Shown piece after piece: positions 38,391 to 46,173 of a stretch of 46,173 nt of DNA (the first letter of the stretch is position 1; each line of letters begins with the position of its first letter). Made by a program: the position numbers and the translations under genes. Under the pieces are notes generated by a model. It searched no databases, was not told the origin of the DNA, and saw only the letters and a list, made by a program, of their open reading frames with translations. This stretch comes from Nanobdellati archaeon (GTDB taxonomy: Archaea; Nanobdellota; Nanobdellia; UBA10117), in the NCBI GenBank assembly GCA_016204275.1, contig JACQKZ010000007.1:1-46173 (forward strand). Direction: 5' to 3'.

Positions 38391-39155
38391 ATGGTGGAAC
38401 AGAAAAAAGTTTACGCAGCGGAAGGGCAGGCCACTCCGGCAGAAGCAGAAAAGCCAGCCAGCCAGCACGCACAGCGCAGGCCACCCGCAGTGGATTTTGA
38501 TGCTTGGCGTCCAAAGACAGAGCTTGGCAGAAAGGTTAAGGCAAATGAAATAGAAAATATAAATCAGATTCTTGACAAAGGCATAAGAATAAGGGAAACA
38601 GAAGTTGTCGACAAGCTTGTTCCTGGAATTGCTGTTGAATATGTAATGATCGGGCAGGCCCACGGAAAGTTTGGCGGCGGCAAAAGACGCATGATACGGC
38701 AAACACAGAAGAAAACTGCCGAAGGCAACAAGCCGAATTTTTCAGCGATGTGTATGGTTGGCAATCAGAGTGGCGCAGTAGGAATCGGCCTTTCAAGGGC
38801 AAAAGAAGCTGTTTCTGCTAAAGGAAAATCATTGCATGCGGCGAAGCTTGGCCTTATAAAAATCCAGATGGGCTGCGGCTCGTGGAAATGCGGCTGCGGC
38901 CTGCCACACTCGCTTCCATTTGAAATTACTGGAAAATCTGGCTCTGTTGAGATAAAGCTCATGCCAGCGCCAAAAGGAACAGGCCTGGCAGCAGATGACG
39001 AAATTAAAAAATTACTCGGCGTTGCAGGCCTCAAGGACGTATGGAGCAAAACATGGGGGCAGACCAGGCACAAAATTAATCTTATAAACGCCGCATTTGA
39101 GGCGCTCAAAAAACTGGCAAGCACAAAGAGCTTAAAGCAGGCAAGGCAACAATAA
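38391..39155 (+). CDS. rps5: Small ribosomal subunit protein S5 (uS5)
   Basis: 254 residues. A variable 40-residue N-terminal extension rich in Ala, Gln and Pro precedes the archaeal core: ELGRKVKANEIENINQILDK, GIRIRETEVVDKLVPGIAVE, then the S5 domain VGNQSGAVGIGLSRAKEAVS, KLGLIKIQMGCGSWKCGCGL and ITGKSGSVEIKLMPAPKGTG. The paired Cys in GCGSWKCGCG is usual for archaea. One base from L30. Confidence 0.95.
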   Translation: MVEQKKVYAAEGQATPAEAEKPASQHAQRRPPAVDFDAWRPKTELGRKVKANEIENINQILDKGIRIRETEVVDKLVPGIAVEYVMIGQAHGKFGGGKRRMIRQTQKKTAEGNKPNFSAMCMVGNQSGAVGIGLSRAKEAVSAKGKSLHAAKLGLIKIQMGCGSWKCGCGLPHSLPFEITGKSGSVEIKLMPAPKGTGLAADDEIKKLLGVAGLKDVWSKTWGQTRHKINLINAAFEALKKLASTKSLKQARQQ

Positions 39156-39156
39156 T

Positions 39157-39669
39157 ATGTTAACAGAAAAGACAGAAAAAGCATCGGGCGAGGGAAAGAA
39201 CGCATGGATAGCAGTAATAAGAGTGCGCGGCGACGTTGGCCTGAATCCGCGTGTTAGGTCTGCATTCAGAATTCTGAAACTTTACAGGAAAAATTATTGC
39301 GTTTTGATTCCAAACAGCCGCGATATGCTGCGAACTATTCAGACAATCAAGGATTTTACAACATTTGGCGAAATCTCACAGGACATACTATCCAAGCTTT
39401 TGCAGAAGCGAGGCAGGCTTGCCGGTGACAAGCCATTAGCACAGGATTATATAAAACAAAAGCTTAATCTAGATTTCCAAACATTTGTTTCAGATATTTT
39501 TTCTTTCAAGCGAAAACTTGATGACCTGCCCGGCGTTAAAACATTTTTCAGGCTCCATCCGCCTAGCGGTGGTTTCGAGCGTGGCGGCATAAAACAAAAT
39601 TATGCGCAGGGCGGCGCGCTTGGTTACAGAAAAAAAGAAATTAACAGATTAATAGAACGGATGATATAA
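39157..39669 (+). CDS. rpl30: Large ribosomal subunit protein L30 (uL30)
   Basis: 170-residue archaeal L30: IAVIRVRGDVGLNPRVRSAF, RILKLYRKNYCVLIPNSRDM, LRTIQTIKDFTTFGEISQDI and the C-terminal FRLHPPSGGFERGGIKQNYA with GGALGYRKKEINRLIERMI. Its presence gives a complete spc-type set. One base from L15. Confidence 0.95.
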   Translation: MLTEKTEKASGEGKNAWIAVIRVRGDVGLNPRVRSAFRILKLYRKNYCVLIPNSRDMLRTIQTIKDFTTFGEISQDILSKLLQKRGRLAGDKPLAQDYIKQKLNLDFQTFVSDIFSFKRKLDDLPGVKTFFRLHPPSGGFERGGIKQNYAQGGALGYRKKEINRLIERMI

Positions 39670-39670
39670 T

Positions 39671-40096
39671 ATGGTAATTCATAAGCAAAAAAAGTCAAGG
39701 AAATTCAGGGCAAGCAGGCGGCACGGATTTGGCTTCAGCAAGCAGCATCAGGGAAAAGGCCACAGGGGTGGTACTGGCCTGCGGGGCGGTTCAGGAAAGC
39801 GCGGCCAGCAGAGGATGACAAAGTTTTACTCCGAAGGTATACATCCGCTTGGCAGAATAGGCATGCGCGTGCATCGCATTATTAAAAGACTGCCTGCAAT
39901 CACAACCAGGGATTTGGACGAACATTTGGAGCGCTGGACTGCAGAAAAGAAGGTTACAAAATCCGGCGACACATATGAAGTTGATCTGGCAAAATTAGGA
40001 TTCTCAAAATTAATAAAATCCGGCGAGTTGCTGCACAAAATAAAATTAATTGGCGCATCATCTGCTTCACTTAAGGGCGCAGTTGGTGGCAAATAA
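39671..40096 (+). CDS. rpl15: Large ribosomal subunit protein L15 (uL15)
   Basis: 141 residues with the basic glycine-rich N-terminus KFRASRRHGFGFSKQHQGKG, HRGGTGLRGGSGKRGQQRMT and the C-terminal region LAKLGFSKLIKSGELLHKIK. Last of the continuous ribosomal block; overlaps secY by TAATG, the usual link in this operon. Confidence 0.95.
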   Translation: MVIHKQKKSRKFRASRRHGFGFSKQHQGKGHRGGTGLRGGSGKRGQQRMTKFYSEGIHPLGRIGMRVHRIIKRLPAITTRDLDEHLERWTAEKKVTKSGDTYEVDLAKLGFSKLIKSGELLHKIKLIGASSASLKGAVGGK

Positions 40097-41493
40097 TGGC
40101 ATTCGATTTTTCATCAATTACAAAATTTTTGCCGGAAGTCATAAAACCAACTGAAAAAAGATTGCCATTCAAGACAAAATTAATCTGGACCGGGCTTATT
40201 ATGCTAATATTTTTTGTTCTTGGCTACGTACCGCTGGCTGGCCTTGGCCAAAACTCACTCGAGCAGTTCACACAGCTTTCTATTATCTTGGGTGCATCCT
40301 TTGGTTCAATAATAAGCCTTGGAATCGGCCCGATTGTTACTGCGTCAATAGTATTGCAGCTTTTGGTCGGCTCAAGCATGCTTGGTATTGATATGTCAAA
40401 GCCAGAGGGAAGGAAAAAATTTGCAGCCATACAAAAAGTTGTCACACTTTTTTTCATAGCATTTGAGTCAGCAGTATTTGTATTTTCGGGCGGCCTTGCC
40501 CCACAGGCAGACCTGGCAGGCACATCAAGATTTTTCATAATGCAGGTTGTTTTAATAGGCCAGCTTTTCCTCGGCGGGTATCTGATTACGCTGATGGATG
40601 AAGTGGCGCTAAAGTGGGGCTTTGGCTCTGGCGTGTCACTTTTCATAGCGGGTGGCGTTGCCCAGCAGATATTTGTCAGGGCATTCAACCCGCTGCCATC
40701 ACCTACAAATCCAGATGTTCCGGTAGGCGCAATTCCATTTCTTTTCAAGGCGCTGGGGATAGGTGACATAACTGGCGCAGCCATAGCTTCGGCAACAATA
40801 GCAATAACTATAGTAGTTTTCCTTGTTGCAGTTTACGCGCAGGCCATGAAGGTTGAAATCCCGCTCTCGTTTGGCAGGGTGCGTGGCTTTGGAATGCGCT
40901 GGCCGCTAAAGTTTATTTATACATCTAACATACCAGTTATATTAATAGCTGCCCTGATAGCAAACATACAGCTTTGGGCAAGACTGCTCGAGAATGCTGG
41001 CCGGCCAATACTTGGAACATTTTCAGGAAATGTGCCTTCATCAGGCCTTGTGTTCTGGATGCATTCGCCAAATGTTCTTAGCGCGTTAATAACTGGCAGC
41101 ACTACATCGACTATGCTGTTGCAGGCGTTAACATATGTGAGTTTCATGGTAATTGGATCTATTCTTTTTTCAGCTATGTGGGTAAAAACGTCTAACATGG
41201 ATGCTTCCGCGCAGGCAAAGCAGATACTTGCTTCTGGCCTGCAGATACCGGGCTTCCGGCGCGACCCGCGTGTGTTAGAATCAATTTTAAACAGATATAT
41301 ACCCGGCCTTACAATTATGGGTGGGGCGCTTGTTGGGCTTTTGGCAGCTTTTGCAGACTTGGGCGACGCGCTAAGCAGGGGCACAGGTATATTGCTTACA
41401 GTTATGATTGTGTACAAGCTGTACGAAGACATCGCAAAGCAGCACGCCTTCGAGATGCACCCTGCTTTGAAAAAAGTGATAGCCCCAGATTGA
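40096..41493 (+). CDS. secY: Preprotein translocase subunit SecY
   Basis: Central channel of the Sec translocon, 465 residues with ten membrane helices. The first is LIWTGLIMLIFFVLGYVPLA; the plug region follows (GLGQNSLEQFTQLSIILGAS). FGSIISLGIGPIVTASIVLQ, GGYLITLMDEVALKWGFGSG, VEIPLSFGRVRGFGMRWPLK (cytosolic loop) and IPGLTIMGGALVGLLAAFAD are further landmarks. The position after L15 is universal. Confidence 0.96.
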   Translation: MAFDFSSITKFLPEVIKPTEKRLPFKTKLIWTGLIMLIFFVLGYVPLAGLGQNSLEQFTQLSIILGASFGSIISLGIGPIVTASIVLQLLVGSSMLGIDMSKPEGRKKFAAIQKVVTLFFIAFESAVFVFSGGLAPQADLAGTSRFFIMQVVLIGQLFLGGYLITLMDEVALKWGFGSGVSLFIAGGVAQQIFVRAFNPLPSPTNPDVPVGAIPFLFKALGIGDITGAAIASATIAITIVVFLVAVYAQAMKVEIPLSFGRVRGFGMRWPLKFIYTSNIPVILIAALIANIQLWARLLENAGRPILGTFSGNVPSSGLVFWMHSPNVLSALITGSTTSTMLLQALTYVSFMVIGSILFSAMWVKTSNMDASAQAKQILASGLQIPGFRRDPRVLESILNRYIPGLTIMGGALVGLLAAFADLGDALSRGTGILLTVMIVYKLYEDIAKQHAFEMHPALKKVIAPD

Positions 41494-41512
41494 ATAAATT
41501 AAAACTAATAGA

Positions 41513-41541
41513 ATATACTGGAAGTATACTCCAAGTATACT
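41513..41541 (+). promoter_or_regulatory. Three 11-bp tandem repeats before the EMC3-like gene
   Basis: ATATACTGGAA, GTATACTCCAA and GTATACTAG follow one another with starts at 41513, 41524 and 41535. GTATAC is itself palindromic. The repeats end nine bases before the ATG at 41550. They could hold a promoter or a stacked regulator site. This is the first obvious break in the operon after SecY. Confidence 0.5.
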
Positions 41542-41549
41542 AGCTTAAA

Positions 41550-42038
41550 ATGGCAAACGCAACAGATTTGACAGTGGCAGTAAATGCAACAGTTGCAGCA
41601 GCCGCAGGCCACACAGCACCGCACTTGTTCGGAATTCCGCCAGTCTTGCTCATACTTCTAGTGGCAGTTGCGCTCTCATTTACCAGTATGTTAGTTACAA
41701 AATATTTTACTGATCAGGCGATGATGCGGCAGGTCCGCGATGATGTTAAGAAATACCAAGAGCAGATAAAAGCCAGCAAAGACAATCCGCAGAAAGCGCT
41801 GGAACTTCAGAACAAAATAATGGCGCTCAATTCAAAACTCCTGCCGCAGTCTTTCAGGCCAATGATAATAACAATAATCCCGTTCCTGATTATTTTTAAT
41901 CTTCTTTACAAAGTGTTTAACAATTCAATTGTAATTCCCCTGTCTTTCTGGCCAGGCCATTTGGGGTTTGTCGGAACGTACATCATATTCTCGCTCGTTT
42001 TTACAACAATTTTTAAAAAGCTTTTAAAGGTAGTTTAA
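41550..42038 (+). CDS. EMC3/DUF106-family membrane insertase
   Basis: 162-residue archaeal homologue of Oxa1/YidC/EMC3, which inserts membrane proteins beside SecY. It has three membrane helices: about 27-48 (IPPVLLILLVAVALSFTSML), 103-125 (IITIIPFLIIFNLLYKVF) and 138-158. A charged coiled coil (QVRDDVKKYQEQIKASKDNP, then MALNSKLLPQSFRP) lies between the first two. Location after secY is typical. A ribosome site is not evident. Confidence 0.88.
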   Translation: MANATDLTVAVNATVAAAAGHTAPHLFGIPPVLLILLVAVALSFTSMLVTKYFTDQAMMRQVRDDVKKYQEQIKASKDNPQKALELQNKIMALNSKLLPQSFRPMIITIIPFLIIFNLLYKVFNNSIVIPLSFWPGHLGFVGTYIIFSLVFTTIFKKLLKVV

Positions 42039-42049
42039 GGCAGTTGAAC

Positions 42050-42394
42050 ATGGTATTTGAAACACGCGGTAAGCCGCGCAGGTCGGTAAGTCTGAAGAAA
42101 GTCCGAATCAGAGTGCCAGGCTCAAGCACAGTAACACACTACAAATATGTGAAACATGCAAAGCCGGCATGCGGCATCTGCGGCGCTGAACTGCACGGAG
42201 TTGCGGCAGGCAGGCCATCTGAAGTCAGGAAGCTTGCTAGGTCTGAGAGAAAGCCAGAGCGGCCGTTCGGCGGAGCGCTGTGTTCGAGCTGCACGCGAAA
42301 AATCATAATCTTAAGGGCACAGGTAAAATTCAAAGAAGTGCGCCCAGAGGAAATCCCAATCTCATTAAGGAGTTATGTGAACTATGGTAGCTGA
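42050..42394 (+). CDS. rpl34e: Large ribosomal subunit protein L34e (eL34)
   Basis: 114 residues with SVSLKKVRIRVPGSSTVTHY, a zinc ribbon CGICGAELHG...CSSCTRK and the end VKFKEVRPEEIPI. It is slightly longer than usual at the C-terminus and overlaps L14e by 11 bases. ATG 42050 is preferred over the TTG start of the listed ORF. Confidence 0.92.
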   Translation: MVFETRGKPRRSVSLKKVRIRVPGSSTVTHYKYVKHAKPACGICGAELHGVAAGRPSEVRKLARSERKPERPFGGALCSSCTRKIIILRAQVKFKEVRPEEIPISLRSYVNYGS

Positions 42395-42719
42395 AGTTGG
42401 AAGGCTGGCAGTTAAAATTGCAGGCAGGGATGCAGGCAAGGAATGCGTGATTGTCAAAGTCGTAGATAAAAATTTTGTTCTTGTTGACGGTAACACTCGC
42501 AGGCGAAAATGCAATATCGACCATTTGCAGTTACTTGGCCAGAAAGCGCAGATAAAAGAAGGGGCCAGCCACGAGGAAGTTGCGAAGGCTTTGGAGGGCT
42601 TGGGCGTTAAAACAGAAAAGAAGGCTGCACCAAGAGTGAAGAAAGAAGTAAAGGCAGAAGCGAAAGAAGCAAAATCTGAAAAGAAAGAAACAAAAACGAA
42701 GAAACCAGAAAAGAAATGA
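42384..42719 (+). CDS. rpl14e: Large ribosomal subunit protein L14e (eL14)
   Basis: 111 residues. The KOW-like core is VAEVGRLAVKIAGRDAGKEC, VIVKVVDKNFVLVDGNTRRR and KCNIDHLQLLGQKAQIKEGA. A Lys/Glu/Ala-rich tail of about 40 residues is not conserved. In many archaea L34e is followed by cytidylate kinase and then L14e and Cbf5; here the kinase is absent and an arginase-family gene stands before Cbf5. Overlaps the next gene by ATGA. Confidence 0.93.
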   Translation: MVAEVGRLAVKIAGRDAGKECVIVKVVDKNFVLVDGNTRRRKCNIDHLQLLGQKAQIKEGASHEEVAKALEGLGVKTEKKAAPRVKKEVKAEAKEAKSEKKETKTKKPEKK

Positions 42720-43480
42720 TTTCTATCATAAAAATACCTTTTGACAAATGTATCGTCGAGCAAGCCCGCAGGGGCGCTGCGCTCGGTCCCGACGCAATTC
42801 ATAAAGAGCTAAAAGATTTTTTTGAGTTCGAGGAAAAGTTTGCTAAAAAAACAAAGTTCTTTGAAGTAAAAGAAACAAGTGACTTTGAAAAAATGCACAA
42901 GGAAGCGGAATCGCTCGCGGCAGGCGAGTACAAGAAAGGAAATCTCGTTGTCGGTTTGGGCGGCGACCACTCCGTGTCTTACGGTTTGATGAAAGCGTTT
43001 GCTAACGCACATAAAAAATCAGGACTAATTTATTTGGACGCACATTTGGACTGCCAGGATGATTTCCTGCCGCCGACTCACGAAGATATTCTCCGCGCGG
43101 CGGTAAAGGAAAAACTTTTTGCAGAAATAATTGTCGTGGGCGCGAGAAACTTTACAGCAAAGGAAAAAGATTTTGCAGATAAAAATAAAATTCAATTTAA
43201 TAAAGAAATTGATTACAAAAAAATAATGAATCTGTGCGAAAAGGTGGAAAACATCTACATTTCGATTGATATTGATGCAGTCGACCCTGCCTTTGCACCA
43301 GGCACTGGCTGGCCAGAGCCGCTAGGCTTCATGCCGCAGCAGGTGGCAACGCTGCTCGAGTTCCTGAAGGCAACAAGGAAAGTGAAGGGCTTTGACATTG
43401 TTGAAGTCTCTCCGCCAAAGGATGTTAATAATATTACGAGCAGGCTAGCTGCTAGATTTATCATAGAGTTGTTAAGATAA
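42716..43480 (+). CDS. Arginase/agmatinase family hydrolase
   Basis: 254-residue ureohydrolase with the binuclear manganese site intact: LVVGLGGDHSVSYG, IYLDAHLDCQDD, then ISIDIDAVDPAFAPGTGWPE and FDIVEVSPPKD. It would release urea from arginine or agmatine, the latter giving putrescine. At 254 residues it is shorter than typical agmatinases (about 300), so the substrate is not certain. It overlaps L14e by ATGA, so it is co-expressed with ribosomal proteins. Confidence 0.88.
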   Translation: MISIIKIPFDKCIVEQARRGAALGPDAIHKELKDFFEFEEKFAKKTKFFEVKETSDFEKMHKEAESLAAGEYKKGNLVVGLGGDHSVSYGLMKAFANAHKKSGLIYLDAHLDCQDDFLPPTHEDILRAAVKEKLFAEIIVVGARNFTAKEKDFADKNKIQFNKEIDYKKIMNLCEKVENIYISIDIDAVDPAFAPGTGWPEPLGFMPQQVATLLEFLKATRKVKGFDIVEVSPPKDVNNITSRLAARFIIELLR

Positions 43481-43540
43481 GTGGGCTTGAGCAGAGCGAA
43501 ACCCACAGGTCGATCGAGCGGACCTTTCCGCTCGGCAGCA
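43481..43540 (+). repeat. Hairpins after the arginase gene
   Basis: GTGGG/CCCAC (43481-43506) with loop containing TGAGCAGAGCGAA starts on the base after the stop codon. CGAGCGGA-CCTT-TCCGCTCG (43515-43534) is a perfect 8-bp hairpin. The first loop, GAGCAGAGCGA, is almost the loop GAGCATAGCGA of junction element B, so a related or decayed element is possible. It could alternatively act as a terminator-like or processing structure before cbf5. Confidence 0.5.
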
Positions 43541-43572
43541 AGGCTTTTATTGGAACTTTTAAAATAATCTGC

Positions 43573-44493
43573 ATGAACACTCTCCCCTTCGAACAAGTCA
43601 AACGTAAACTTTTATTCAAACGCAAAGTAACCATTCTCGACCTCAAGCCAAGAACACCAGAGCAGTTGCTTAACTTTGGCATCATCAACGTGGACAAGCC
43701 CAGTGGCCCGAAGTCCATTCATGTTGTTAATGAAGTTCGCGCGATAACTGGCCAGCAGAAATGCGGCCATGCGGGCACGCTTGATCCCATCACTACTGGC
43801 GTGCTGCCGGTCGGCCTCGGAAAGGCGCTGAAAGTCCTGCCAACGCTCTCGGTGGCAGGCAAGGTGTACAAGGCAACAATGAAACTTCATGCAGCCGTAG
43901 AAAAAGAAAGGCTCGAGGAAGCATTCAAAAAATTTACTGGCAAAATAATTCAAACACCGCCAAGAGTATCTGCAGTTGCCCGCCGTCCTAGAGAGCGCGA
44001 GATCTACTGGGCAGAAATAGAAAGCATCAAGGACCGCACAGTTGTTTTTGAGATGGGTTGCCAGCACGGAACTTATGTGCGAAAGTGGATTTCAGACCTC
44101 GGGCAAAGTTTGGGGATTGTGGCGCACATGTCCGCGCTTGTGCGATTGCAGGCCGGCCCGCTCAAGCTAAAAGACTCGGTAACTTTGGAAAAATTAAAGG
44201 AAGCATTCGAGAAAGAGAACGTTGAAAAGGTTATTTTGCCGCCGGAGAAATGTGTCCAGCACCTGCCGCAGGTTTATGTGGATGAAGGTACAAAAGACTA
44301 TCTGAGCCACGGCTCGCCAGTGTTTGCGCCAGGCATAGTTGCCCTAACTTCCGAACTAAAAAAAGGCGACACAGTAGCAATCTTTGACACGCACTCCAAT
44401 ATTATGGCAATCGGCATCGCGGAGATGGATGCAGAGGAAATTCTGGCTGCAAAAAAAGGATTGGCGATTAAGACAGATTTTGTAGTAGTCTAG
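43573..44493 (+). CDS. cbf5: tRNA/rRNA pseudouridine synthase Cbf5 (TruB family)
   Basis: 306-residue archaeal Cbf5, the catalytic part of H/ACA RNPs that also makes Psi55 in tRNA. The catalytic aspartate lies in CGHAGTLDPITTGVLPVGLG. FGIINVDKPSGPKSIHVVNE, QTPPRVSAVARRPREREIYW and ARKWISDLG-like YVRKWISDLGQSLGIVAHMS follow. Residues 235-306 form the PUA domain (LSHGSPVFAPGIVALTSELK). A TATA-like TTTTAAAATAA lies just upstream, so it may have its own promoter. Confidence 0.95.
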   Translation: MNTLPFEQVKRKLLFKRKVTILDLKPRTPEQLLNFGIINVDKPSGPKSIHVVNEVRAITGQQKCGHAGTLDPITTGVLPVGLGKALKVLPTLSVAGKVYKATMKLHAAVEKERLEEAFKKFTGKIIQTPPRVSAVARRPREREIYWAEIESIKDRTVVFEMGCQHGTYVRKWISDLGQSLGIVAHMSALVRLQAGPLKLKDSVTLEKLKEAFEKENVEKVILPPEKCVQHLPQVYVDEGTKDYLSHGSPVFAPGIVALTSELKKGDTVAIFDTHSNIMAIGIAEMDAEEILAAKKGLAIKTDFVVV

Positions 44494-44527
44494 AAAGTTT
44501 ATTAAATCTTATGGTTGTGGATCTACT

Positions 44528-44890
44528 ATGGGTGAAACTTACGGTCTGGAAAAGTATGTAACTTCGTTAGATGCGAGAGGAAATATTCGCACTGTAACGC
44601 TTCAGAATTGGTGCGGGGAAGAGCGTAATTTTTTTGTGGTAATTGATCGAGCTAATTATTCGTATGTAATAGATCATACCGCTCAAGATGTTTTGCCGCT
44701 GGGCGGAATTGTAGTTATTGATAGATCACCGCGAGTTAAACTTGTTGTGCCAATTAGAGAATTTAAACCAGAAGTGCAAAAATATATATTGGGGCAAGTA
44801 AAAAAAGATGTAGATTTTGTAAATTTTGTTTCTTTTGGTAGGGCAATAACTAGCTTAACTGATAGAATTAAAAAAGCAGCAAAGAGCTAA
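44528..44890 (+). CDS. Hypothetical protein
   Basis: 120-residue protein not recognised. Beta-rich middle (TVTLQNWCGEERNFFVVIDR, GIVVIDRSPRVKLVVPIREF) and a helical C-terminus (TSLTDRIKKAAKS). AT-rich compared with the ribosomal genes, with a possible TATA AGTTTATTAAATC about 25 bases upstream of the ATG. It is convergent with the next gene, with only five bases between stops. Confidence 0.6.
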   Translation: MGETYGLEKYVTSLDARGNIRTVTLQNWCGEERNFFVVIDRANYSYVIDHTAQDVLPLGGIVVIDRSPRVKLVVPIREFKPEVQKYILGQVKKDVDFVNFVSFGRAITSLTDRIKKAAKS

Positions 44891-44895
44891 GGTGT

Positions 44896-45738
44896 TTAAA
44901 ACTTGTGCTCCAGCAAATGCCCTTTGTGCCCAAACAGCGAGTAAACAAAATAATACATCGAGTACAACGATAAGCCGAATGGCAGATAGCCTAAGTAACC
45001 AATAACAGGCATCTCAAAAACTTTCACAAAGCCTACGTGCGGCACATGGTAAACCCATTTGAAGTTTGACCAGTAATTCCAGAACTCCCATAAAAAGCCG
45101 AGTGTGATTGTTGAAAGCATTAGCAGGACTGGCGTCTGCATTTTTTTATCTTCCAAATGCTGAAGAATGGAAGGCACGCCATGCAAATAGTTTATCGGGT
45201 CGAGCAGGAAGAAGAATGCAAACCAGATTAGCGGGAAGAAAATATCCGGCCAGATTATTGGCGCGAGAACAGAGAAAACTCCAAAGCTAATAAGCGCAAA
45301 TAAAAATCTTTTTGAAATTTTATGTTTTTTCTTCAGGTGCGCATGCGAGAATAAATGCAGTGATTTGAATAGTTCGTAGGTTTCAAAGAATGCCGGCAAG
45401 ATTGTCGAAAAGGCAATTGTCACGCGGATGGCGTTGGCCGGCTCGAAAATATTCAGCGACTTGCCGCCGAGCACATATGACCAGTTGCCAAGGTAGAGAT
45501 TAATCAACTCGAAGACCCACCACATGCCAGCAGACAAAATCATAATAAACAAAAACTGCAGCTTGTCGTTGTGCAGCAGCGAGTGCTTCCTCAATTTGTA
45601 GACAAGCGCGTCTATCAACAAAATATAGCCGAACCACACAAGCTGGAAAGTTGAGACTGGTATGCCGATGTTAAAAATCATGCTGATTTCACCTAAAATA
45701 ATCATAGCAATTCCAAGCAGGCCAGACCAGCGGAACAT
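44896..45738 (-). CDS. Multi-pass membrane protein
   Basis: 280 residues with seven or eight hydrophobic helices, for example LLGIAMIILGEISMIFNIGI, LVWFGYILLIDALVY, FLFIMILSAGMWWVFELINL, FLFALISFGVFSVLAPIIWP and VLLMLSTITLGFLWEFWNYW. Repeated WVFELIN and LWEFWNYW suggest two halves of similar design. Family not recognised. The next plus-strand gene also has a WELFEA motif in a membrane context, and the two are divergent, sharing a short promoter region. Confidence 0.72.
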   Translation of the reverse strand: MFRWSGLLGIAMIILGEISMIFNIGIPVSTFQLVWFGYILLIDALVYKLRKHSLLHNDKLQFLFIMILSAGMWWVFELINLYLGNWSYVLGGKSLNIFEPANAIRVTIAFSTILPAFFETYELFKSLHLFSHAHLKKKHKISKRFLFALISFGVFSVLAPIIWPDIFFPLIWFAFFFLLDPINYLHGVPSILQHLEDKKMQTPVLLMLSTITLGFLWEFWNYWSNFKWVYHVPHVGFVKVFEMPVIGYLGYLPFGLSLYSMYYFVYSLFGHKGHLLEHKF

Positions 45739-45788
45739 AATTATGCGCTAAGCAGTAAGTATATAAATATATATGCTGTTTAAATCCT
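45739..45788. promoter_or_regulatory. Divergent promoter of two membrane protein genes
   Basis: The 50-base gap contains AAGTATATAAATATATATGC, an AT-rich double TATA region at about 45756-45775. It lies about 15-30 bases from each start codon and could serve both genes. Confidence 0.5.
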
Positions 45789-46172
45789 ATGCTAAAACAA
45801 TTTTTTAACGACAAACACCTAAAGAACGCGGCACAGATTTCAGTAACTGCATTTTTTATTGGTTTTGTAATTGAGATCGTGCGCGCGCTTTTGAAGATGG
45901 GCGAGCCATTTTATCTGCAGTTCCATGCTCTCATGGGTGCGGGCATTGGTAGTTACTTCTGGTCAAAGCACGGAAAGCGCGGAGTTGTTTATGCGATTGC
46001 CATAGCAACGCTTTTTAATATTGTTTGGGAATTATTTGAGGCGTACGCGTTGAACTGGACGCCGGCAACTTTAAACATGGACACTAAGATAGACATAGCA
46101 ACGGTGTATGTTAGCATGCTGGCCGGCTTTGGCGCGGAAGTACTCAGAAATAAATTAAATAATATTAAATAA
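45789..46172 (+). CDS. Small multi-pass membrane protein
   Basis: 127-residue membrane protein, complete at the window end (stop at 46170-46172). Four hydrophobic segments: ISVTAFFIGFVIEIVRALLK, FHALMGAGIGSYFW, VVYAIAIATLFNIVWELFEA and IATVYVSMLAGFGAEVLR. The glycine patterning and the acidic residues within helices (IVWELFEA) are reminiscent of VanZ-like or DUF2238-like proteins, but I do not assign a family. Confidence 0.65.
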   Translation: MLKQFFNDKHLKNAAQISVTAFFIGFVIEIVRALLKMGEPFYLQFHALMGAGIGSYFWSKHGKRGVVYAIAIATLFNIVWELFEAYALNWTPATLNMDTKIDIATVYVSMLAGFGAEVLRNKLNNIK

Positions 46173-46173
46173 T

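Noticed and set aside
38440-38480. Short CCAGC repeat at the S5 N-terminus
   Set aside because: Only a few units in an Ala/Gln/Pro-rich coding stretch; simple-sequence drift explains it.

Overview
This window is archaeal. It carries the S10/spc/alpha-type ribosomal supercluster in euryarchaeal order with archaea-only members (S4e, L32e, L19e, L34e, L14e, an Rpp29 RNase P subunit between a SUI1 factor and S17). It also has RpoP, Pcc1, prefoldin beta, archease plus RtcB, Cbf5, TATA-box promoters and many leaderless or ATGA-coupled genes. The compact layout and small proteins suggest a DPANN-type archaeon. That placement is inference; no rRNA or tRNA gene is visible to settle it.

Layout. (1) 27-1623, minus strand: L37Ae, RpoP (44 aa, absent from the ORF track), Pcc1 and prefoldin beta, with a ParB-like gene wedged in on the plus strand. 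(2) 1624-2021: a hairpin-rich spacer, then a promoter with two palindromic operators. (3) 2022-14500: an NAD regulon. It holds nicotinate phosphoribosyltransferase, an unknown protein, nicotinamidase, a NadE-Nudix fusion, NadM, a Ser/Thr kinase, a VWA protein, a pyruvate-kinase-like protein, a nucleoside hydrolase, NadA, an Mqo-family flavoprotein, NAD kinase and an NrtR-type Nudix repressor. A 19-bp palindrome of the form TAGTGT-N7-ACACTA recurs before each transcription unit and is the likely NrtR operator. (4) 14560-19117: archease, a dead rtcB 5' fragment, two AT-rich inserted genes, then intact rtcB. (5) 19206-27000: accessory genes, including an Lrp/AsnC regulator with an operator array, a strongly structured RNA-like region of about 250 nt, a Cas4/RecB-like nuclease, an unknown partner, and a family B DNA polymerase with intact exonuclease motifs but lost polymerase aspartates. 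(6) 27127-44493: ribosomal proteins L3 to L15, SecY, an EMC3/DUF106 insertase, L34e, L14e, an arginase-family enzyme and Cbf5. (7) 44528-46172: one hypothetical protein and two membrane proteins.

The most unusual signal is a family of about 60-bp elements built of two hairpins, found five times: at the Lrp/membrane-protein, L2/S19, L22/S3, SUI1/Rpp29 and L5/S14 junctions. Each is followed, at the very next base after its second hairpin, by a second copy of the gene junction it interrupts. These direct repeats run 21-36 bp; in the S3 copy the repeat is decayed. Stem sequences differ between copies but stay paired. In four of five copies a micro-ORF of 32-38 codons starts at or just after the upstream stop codon and runs through the element to the downstream gene. 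A different two-hairpin insert sits in frame inside Rpp29. This looks like an undescribed class of operon-junction palindromic element.
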